NCBI GenBank assembly: GCA_031274465.1
Contig: JAISQC010000215.1
Coordinates: forward strand, 1-9,272
Source of the DNA: Synergistaceae bacterium
GTDB taxonomy: Bacteria > Synergistota > Synergistia > Synergistales > Synergistaceae
Direction: 5' to 3'
DNA length: 9,272 nucleotides
Shown here: in pieces, positions 5,654-9,272 of the stretch
Numbering within the stretch: position 1 is the stretch's first letter
How the letters are laid out: every line of letters begins with the position of its first letter
Made by a program: the position numbers and the translations under genes
Notes under the pieces: model-generated
The model's database searches: none
What the model saw: only the letters and a program-made list of their open reading frames with translations
What the model was told of the DNA's origin: nothing

Positions 5654-6091
5654 ATGCTGCCTTGGTGGGGCAAAGGGCTGTATTTTTCCTGCGTGAAATG
5701 CGGCGCGTGCTGCGGGCGCGCCCCGGGGACGGTGCGCTTCACGCGCACCGAACTCGCCTCCATGTCCGGCGCGCTCGGGATGAGCCATGGCGAGTTCGTC
5801 CGAAGGTATACATGGAAAAAATACGGAGTGCTGTCAATTCGCGAACATTCAAATTACGATTGCGTCTTTTTGCAGATATCTGAATGCGGCGTTGGCTGTA
5901 AGATTTATCCTGTCAGGCCATTACAGTGCAGCTCTTTCCCTTTTTGGCCCGACATTTTAGAAAATGAACTTTCTTGGAATAAATTTTCATTATCTTGTCC
6001 TGGGATGAATAACGGTAAATATCATGATTTTGACGAAATCAGTAAGTATGTGATACAATATATACACGATGGCATTTTAAAATTTTTATAA
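5654..6091 (+). CDS. YkgJ-family cysteine-cluster protein
   Basis: The 145-residue protein has the metal-binding pattern of the YkgJ/UPF0153 family. C13-x2-C16-x2-C19-C20 (CVKCGACC) is followed by C70 (YDCVFL), C78 and C82 (GCKIYPVRPLQC, with C92), SFPFWPDI, and a late C115 in CPGM. The family is thought to bind zinc or an iron-sulphur cluster, and some relatives modify other proteins, but the role is largely undefined. The gene starts 13 nt after the lgt-like stop with only a weak GGG upstream, so it likely belongs to that operon. Composition changes inside the gene: the first third is GC-rich like its neighbours, and from about 5815 it becomes AT-rich through the stop and the following intergenic region. 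No terminator is seen after it. Confidence 0.85.
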   Translation: MLPWWGKGLYFSCVKCGACCGRAPGTVRFTRTELASMSGALGMSHGEFVRRYTWKKYGVLSIREHSNYDCVFLQISECGVGCKIYPVRPLQCSSFPFWPDILENELSWNKFSLSCPGMNNGKYHDFDEISKYVIQYIHDGILKFL

Positions 6092-6116
6092 TATTTGAAC
6101 TTAGCATGGATGAAAG

Positions 6117-6147
6117 TTGATATTTCCAGCAGGCAAGCCTGTAAAAT
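6117..6147 (+). promoter_or_regulatory. Candidate lat promoter with palindrome in the spacer
   Basis: TTGATA (6117-6122) and TAAAAT (6142-6147) are 19 bp apart, slightly long for a sigma-70 promoter. A palindrome CAGGC-aa-GCCTG (6130-6141) fills the end of the spacer and could be an operator. It is not followed by a U tract, so it is unlikely to be a terminator. Confidence 0.4.
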
Positions 6148-6159
6148 TCCATAAATATT

Positions 6160-6167
6160 AGGGGGGT
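6160..6167 (+). promoter_or_regulatory. Strong, G-rich ribosome-binding site of lat
   Basis: AGGGGGGT lies 8 nt before the ATG at 6176. The run of six G is unusual compared with the AGGAGG type seen elsewhere in the window, but it is well placed. Confidence 0.6.
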
Positions 6168-6175
6168 ACAAAAAC

Positions 6176-7534
6176 ATGTCCGCAAAGTTCAGCGTAAAGC
6201 CCAATGAAGTTTTCCCAGCCATCGAGAAGTACATGCTGCGCGACGGCTACGATATCGTCATCGACATGGAGAAGTCGAAGGGAAGCCATGTCATAGACGC
6301 GCGCACTGGGGACGACTGGCTCGATTTTTACACGTTCTTCGCCTCCGCCCCGTTTGGCATGAACCACGACGCGCTTCTCAACGACGAGTTCAAGGAGAAA
6401 ATTTTCCGCGCCGCAATCAACAAAGTCGCAAATTCCGACATATACACACTGGAGATGGGCGAGTTCGTGAAGACCTTCGGGGAGATAGCGCGCCCCGAGG
6501 GGTTCAACCATCTGTTTTTTGTGGACTACGGCACGCTCGCAGTGGAGAACGCGTTCAAGGTCGCCATGGACTGGAAGGTCCAGAAACTCGCGGCGCGACA
6601 TGCGATAACGCCGGGAGAGGCCATCGCTGGCACTAAGGGGACCAAAATAATCCACTTCAACGAGGCCTTCCACGGGCGCGGCGGCTACACGCTATCCGTG
6701 ACCAACACCGCAGACCCGAACAAGTATCAGAGGTTTGCCAAGTTTACCGACTGGCCCCGGATAATCAACCCAAAGATCACGTTCCCCCTTGAGAAGAACC
6801 TGCAAATCACGGAATGGCTGGAGGAACAGGCGACAAAGCAGATAGCCAAGGTCCTGCAGGAAGACCCGGACGGGCACTGCGCGATCATAATAGAGACTAT
6901 ACAGGGCGAGGGAGGCGACAACCACTTCCGCACGGAATTCTTCAAACAGCTCAAGGATATCTGCGACAAAAACGAGATGATGCTGATATTCGACGAAGTG
7001 CAGTGCGGGATGGGCATCACCGGAAAGATGTGGGCCTGGCAGTACCAAGTGGCCCCGGATATCTTCACCTTCGGCAAGAAATCGCAGATTTGCGGCATAG
7101 CCGTCGGCCCCAAGGTGGACGAAGTGGAGAACAACTGCTTCAAGGTGTCGAGCAGGATCAACTCCACTTGGGGAGGGACCGTCGTGGACATGGTCCGCTC
7201 CACGAAATACCTGGAGATCTACCGCGACGAAAACATACTGGAATACGTGTCGGTCACGGCTGGCCCGGCTCTTCTAAAAGGCCTCGAAAAACTGCGGAGC
7301 GAGTTCCCTGAAATAATCTCCAACGTCAGGGGCAAGGGCCTCATGTGCGCCTACGACATCAAGACCCCCGAGCTTCGCTCTAAGTTCCTTGCCGAATGCG
7401 CGAAGCGCCATATGCTGATACTGCCATGCGGAACCCACACGGTCCGCTTCAGGCCGGCGCTCAACGTCCCACAGGAGGATATCGCCCGCGGCATCGAGAT
7501 TTCCCACGAAGCCGCTCGCGCCGCCTTCAAATAA
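6176..7534 (+). CDS. lat: L-lysine 6-aminotransferase (PLP, class III)
   Basis: The 452-residue enzyme transfers the epsilon-amino group of L-lysine to 2-oxoglutarate. The products are glutamate and allysine, which cyclises to 1-piperideine-6-carboxylate. The sequence tracks the actinobacterial Lat family closely: FFASAPFGMNH, NSDIYTLEMGEFV, LAVENAFKVAMDWK, EAFHGRGGYTLSVTNT (163-178), ETIQGEGGD and LIFDEVQCG with the PLP-ring Asp273. FTFGKKSQICG carries the Schiff-base lysine, predicted K301, and RINSTWGG and HTVRFRPALNV follow. Length matches the family. It is monocistronic, with its own candidate promoter, a strong ribosome-binding site and a terminator. In an anaerobe this step probably opens lysine catabolism. 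In actinomycetes the same reaction feeds antibiotic synthesis, but no biosynthetic neighbours are visible here. Other class III aminotransferases are less likely. Confidence 0.93.
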   Translation: MSAKFSVKPNEVFPAIEKYMLRDGYDIVIDMEKSKGSHVIDARTGDDWLDFYTFFASAPFGMNHDALLNDEFKEKIFRAAINKVANSDIYTLEMGEFVKTFGEIARPEGFNHLFFVDYGTLAVENAFKVAMDWKVQKLAARHAITPGEAIAGTKGTKIIHFNEAFHGRGGYTLSVTNTADPNKYQRFAKFTDWPRIINPKITFPLEKNLQITEWLEEQATKQIAKVLQEDPDGHCAIIIETIQGEGGDNHFRTEFFKQLKDICDKNEMMLIFDEVQCGMGITGKMWAWQYQVAPDIFTFGKKSQICGIAVGPKVDEVENNCFKVSSRINSTWGGTVVDMVRSTKYLEIYRDENILEYVSVTAGPALLKGLEKLRSEFPEIISNVRGKGLMCAYDIKTPELRSKFLAECAKRHMLILPCGTHTVRFRPALNVPQEDIARGIEISHEAARAAFK

Positions 7535-7563
7535 ACTCACCCCACGGCACGGCGCAACGACGC

Positions 7564-7600
7564 AAAAGCATGGCGCAAGCAAAAAGCGCCATGCTTTTTT
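7564..7600. terminator. Bidirectional intrinsic terminator between lat and the regulator
   Basis: GCATGGCGC (7568-7576) pairs perfectly with GCGCCATGC (7586-7594) around a 9-nt loop. It is followed by six T (7595-7600) and preceded by four A (7564-7567). The hairpin ends lat transcripts on the plus strand and, through the A run, can also serve the convergent regulator gene. Confidence 0.92.
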
Positions 7601-7640
7601 ATGTTCCGGGCGGGCGGCAGTGCCGCCGCCCTTTAGATTG

Positions 7641-8309
7641 TCAGACGAGAAAATACTGCTTGATCGGGCGCCCTTTGGTCTGATATTTGTTTTTTACGTG
7701 GAGCTTGCCGGTATTTACCAAAGCCTCACAATATTTTCTGACCGTTATCCGCGAGACGTTCAGCACCTCCGCTATCTCACCCGCCGATTGAGGCCCATCC
7801 CTGTCCTCTATGAGCTGCATCACTTTGTCCAGCATCTCGCTGTTTTTCACAGTGTTCGCGACAGCGCTCTGCTGCCGGTCCCTTGGGAAAAATATTGCGT
7901 CCAGCCGCTCCTGCTGCACTGGGAACTCCAATGCTTCCAGGTACATGAAGCGGCTGCGGAACATCTCCAGAGACAAACGCAGCCGCTCCGGATCGACCGG
8001 CCTCAGCATCACGTCCCAGACCCCGCAGGCAACTGCATCCTGAATGAATTCCTTCGACGGATTCTGAGCCAGGAGGATCACCCTCGCCTGATTGGAAAAC
8101 TCGTTGAACTGCTTCCAATTATCGACGTTATCTTTCCCTCCGACGATTACCAGATCCATAGAGGCAACCTTCATGCGCTCGGCCGCCGCTTCGACGCTGT
8201 CAACTTTATCGACCACAAGATAGTTGTCGAAATACCTTACGACCTGTCCTATCGAAAAGAGCACCATCAGATCCGACTCAACTATCAGCAAACGTATCGA
8301 CTTCATCAT
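7641..8309 (-). CDS. CitB/DpiA-like regulator with degenerate receiver domain
   Basis: The protein has 222 residues. Residues 5-115 fold like a receiver (IRLLIVESDLMV, then DLVIV, VILLA and MLRP), and 135-222 form the C-terminal region of CitT/DcuR/DpiA regulators. That region has LDAIFF (136-141), a helix-turn-helix at about 175-196 (SAGEIAEVLNVSRITVRKY) and the closing Y...GRP..QY. The receiver lacks its chemistry: the phosphoacceptor Asp is G57, the switch Thr/Ser is A81, the conserved Lys is R103, and the acidic pair is reduced to E11-S-D13. It therefore cannot work by ordinary phosphorylation, and no histidine kinase is adjacent. ATG at 8309 or 8306 is chosen because GAGGTGA lies just upstream. 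The reading frame continues open to 8567, but that part looks non-coding. Control of lat or of the divergent peptidase is inferred from position only. Confidence 0.82.
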   Translation of the reverse strand: MMKSIRLLIVESDLMVLFSIGQVVRYFDNYLVVDKVDSVEAAAERMKVASMDLVIVGGKDNVDNWKQFNEFSNQARVILLAQNPSKEFIQDAVACGVWDVMLRPVDPERLRLSLEMFRSRFMYLEALEFPVQQERLDAIFFPRDRQQSAVANTVKNSEMLDKVMQLIEDRDGPQSAGEIAEVLNVSRITVRKYCEALVNTGKLHVKNKYQTKGRPIKQYFLV

Positions 8310-8427
8310 CTTCACCTCTTTTAATATTTGATGCGGCATTTCGCCAAAAACATCTACACCCGTCCAACGATTTTGCAAAGATGCAACTGTGCGCTGGGAA
8401 TTGTCATGTGCCAACTGTCGTTCACTC

Positions 8428-8449
8428 ACAACATCCTGCAGGCTGTTGT
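8428..8449. repeat. Near-perfect 22-bp palindrome, candidate operator
   Basis: Arms ACAACA (8428-8433) and TGTTGT (8444-8449) flank the central palindrome CCTGCAGG (8435-8442); ten of eleven base pairs match. There is no loop, so a dimeric-protein operator is more likely than an RNA hairpin, although four more T follow on the plus strand (8450-8453). It lies about 120 bp upstream of the regulator start and 280 bp upstream of the peptidase. Confidence 0.5.
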
Positions 8450-8707
8450 TTTTGTAAACTCCCAAACAACCGATGTGTAATTTTAAATTGTCACCCCGTG
8501 CGGTAATAATAACATAATTTTGATAAAACAGGGTTATAATTACGTAAAAATAGGAAAATTTTCTCACATTACATGATTTTATCGGAAATGTTTAATTAAA
8601 AATACTGGTTTTCTCCTAATCGTCTATTGGGGATAAAATACACTGCAAGGAAACTCGCTTCATCGGAAAAATACAGTACAATTATTAACAAGGCAATTTC
8701 AAAAAAC

Positions 8708-8715
8708 AAGGAGGG
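8708..8715 (+). promoter_or_regulatory. Ribosome-binding site of the peptidase gene
   Basis: AAGGAGGG is a near-perfect anti-SD match but sits 12 nt before the ATG at 8728, a long spacing. An in-frame stop at 8722-8724 rules out an earlier start. Confidence 0.6.
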
Positions 8716-8727
8716 CTTAGTTAAAAG

Positions 8728-9272
8728 ATGCTGAACGCGAAAAGGATAGAAAAACTTGCCGGGTGCCTTCGCTCAAAGGGCTTGGACGCCATCTTCGCCG
8801 GCCCTTCCACGGATCTGGAATACCTAGCGGACCTGAGGCTCTTCGACGACGAGAGGCCAAAGGGGCTCATGATATCGTCCGAGGGAAAATATTTTGCGCT
8901 GACCCCAATGCTGTATGGGGAAGAGATGGCACATGCGCTGGGCGGGCCGTCCGTTTGCAAGATATGGGCGGACCACGAGGGTTTCGGAAACGCGTTTGCC
9001 GCAGGCTGCCGGGAACTCGGCGTGGCAGGGGGCAGGATAGCGGTCAACGACGGGGTGAGGGCTGTGGACCTCATCGACATGAAATCGGCTCTCGACGCCG
9101 AGTACGTGAACGGGGCTGCCGTCCTCTCCCCGCTCAGAAGCGTCAAGGACGAAACTGAACTGTCGAACATGAGGCGGGCGGGCGCCATTGCGGATGAGGT
9201 CATGGAGGGCATCTCCAAATTCATCGCAGTCGGGGTCTGTGAAAAAGACGTTCAGGAACGCCTGATAAAGCT
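8728..9272 (+). CDS. M24-family aminopeptidase (Xaa-Pro type), 5' part
   Basis: The 181 visible residues run off the right edge. They form the creatinase/prolidase N-terminal domain (about 1-135): RIEKLAGCLRSKGLDAIFAGPSTDLEYLADL, here broken by position as residues 6-18 and 19-36, then a beta-rich stretch ending GGRIAVNDGVRA. The linker into the catalytic pita-bread domain follows with the typical LRSVKDETELSNMRRAGAIAD pattern (about 144-165). Full-length relatives have about 360-400 residues and bind two metal ions through Asp, His and Glu residues that lie beyond the window, so activity cannot be checked. Members remove N-terminal residues next to proline or hydrolyse Xaa-Pro dipeptides, a fit with peptide fermentation. 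It is divergent from the degenerate-receiver regulator. Confidence 0.85.
   Translation, partial: MLNAKRIEKLAGCLRSKGLDAIFAGPSTDLEYLADLRLFDDERPKGLMISSEGKYFALTPMLYGEEMAHALGGPSVCKIWADHEGFGNAFAAGCRELGVAGGRIAVNDGVRAVDLIDMKSALDAEYVNGAAVLSPLRSVKDETELSNMRRAGAIADEVMEGISKFIAVGVCEKDVQERLIK

Larger units (their letters stand above)
8310..8727. other. Divergent intergenic region between regulator and peptidase genes
   Basis: About 420 bp lie between two divergent genes. The half near the regulator (8330-8460) has ordinary composition and holds the 22-bp palindrome at 8428-8449 and a direct repeat CAACTGT (8384-8390 and 8412-8418). The half near the peptidase (about 8480-8700) is AT-rich and contains scattered -10-like words (TATAAT at 8535-8540, TACAAT at 8677-8682) without matching -35 elements. 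No credible gene is seen. Confidence 0.6.

Noticed and set aside
6092..6175. Lysine riboswitch or terminator before lat
   Set aside because: Only about 84 nt with a single short palindrome; far too little structure for an L-box, and no U tract after the palindrome.
8310..8567. N-terminal extension of the response regulator
   Set aside because: The frame is open, but its residues show no family similarity, and a strong ribosome-binding site marks the start at 8309/8306.
6176..9272. Lysine-derived antibiotic cluster
   Set aside because: lat alone is present; no peptide synthetase, isopenicillin-type or other biosynthetic genes are visible.

Overview
The window reads as a chromosomal segment of a GC-moderate, probably diderm, anaerobic amino-acid-fermenting bacterium; Synergistota is my best guess. 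That guess rests on the rpmH-rnpA-yidD-yidC-jag block with a short YidC, several small exported proteins, and a stand-alone lysine 6-aminotransferase. It is inference, since no rRNA or other phylogenetic marker is present.

Left part (1-2270): a partial exported protein on the minus strand with a FlgT-C-like repeat pattern. Next comes a strikingly AT-rich spacer of about 430 bp holding promoters and TTATCAT/ATGATAA half-sites, then an orphan ribbon-helix-helix (RHH) regulator of 63 residues on the plus strand. Convergent to it is a two-gene minus-strand operon for small exported or membrane-anchored proteins, one with an FxLYD domain.

Central part (2284-6091): a tightly packed plus-strand operon made of rpmH (L34, GTG start), rnpA, yidD, yidC, jag/khpB, a divergent lgt-like gene and a YkgJ-type cysteine-cluster protein. 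Spacings are short and several stops overlap the next start. The block joins ribosome and RNase P parts with membrane-protein insertion (YidD, YidC) and an RNA-binding partner (Jag). dnaA is not next to it. YidC carries a hyperacidic C-terminal tail, RnpA has a changed RNR motif, and the Lgt-like protein lacks residues considered essential in E. coli Lgt.

Right part (6092-9272): lat (L-lysine 6-aminotransferase) with its own candidate promoter and strong Shine-Dalgarno, ending in a textbook terminator shared with a convergent CitB/DpiA-like regulator whose receiver domain has lost the phosphoacceptor Asp, the switch Thr and the conserved Lys. A roughly 420-bp intergenic region with a near-perfect 22-bp palindrome separates that regulator from a divergent, truncated M24 (Xaa-Pro) peptidase gene. 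Lysine transamination, a probable phosphorylation-independent regulator and a peptidase fit a peptide or amino-acid catabolic lifestyle.

No rRNA, tRNA, CRISPR array, transposase or prophage gene was recognised.
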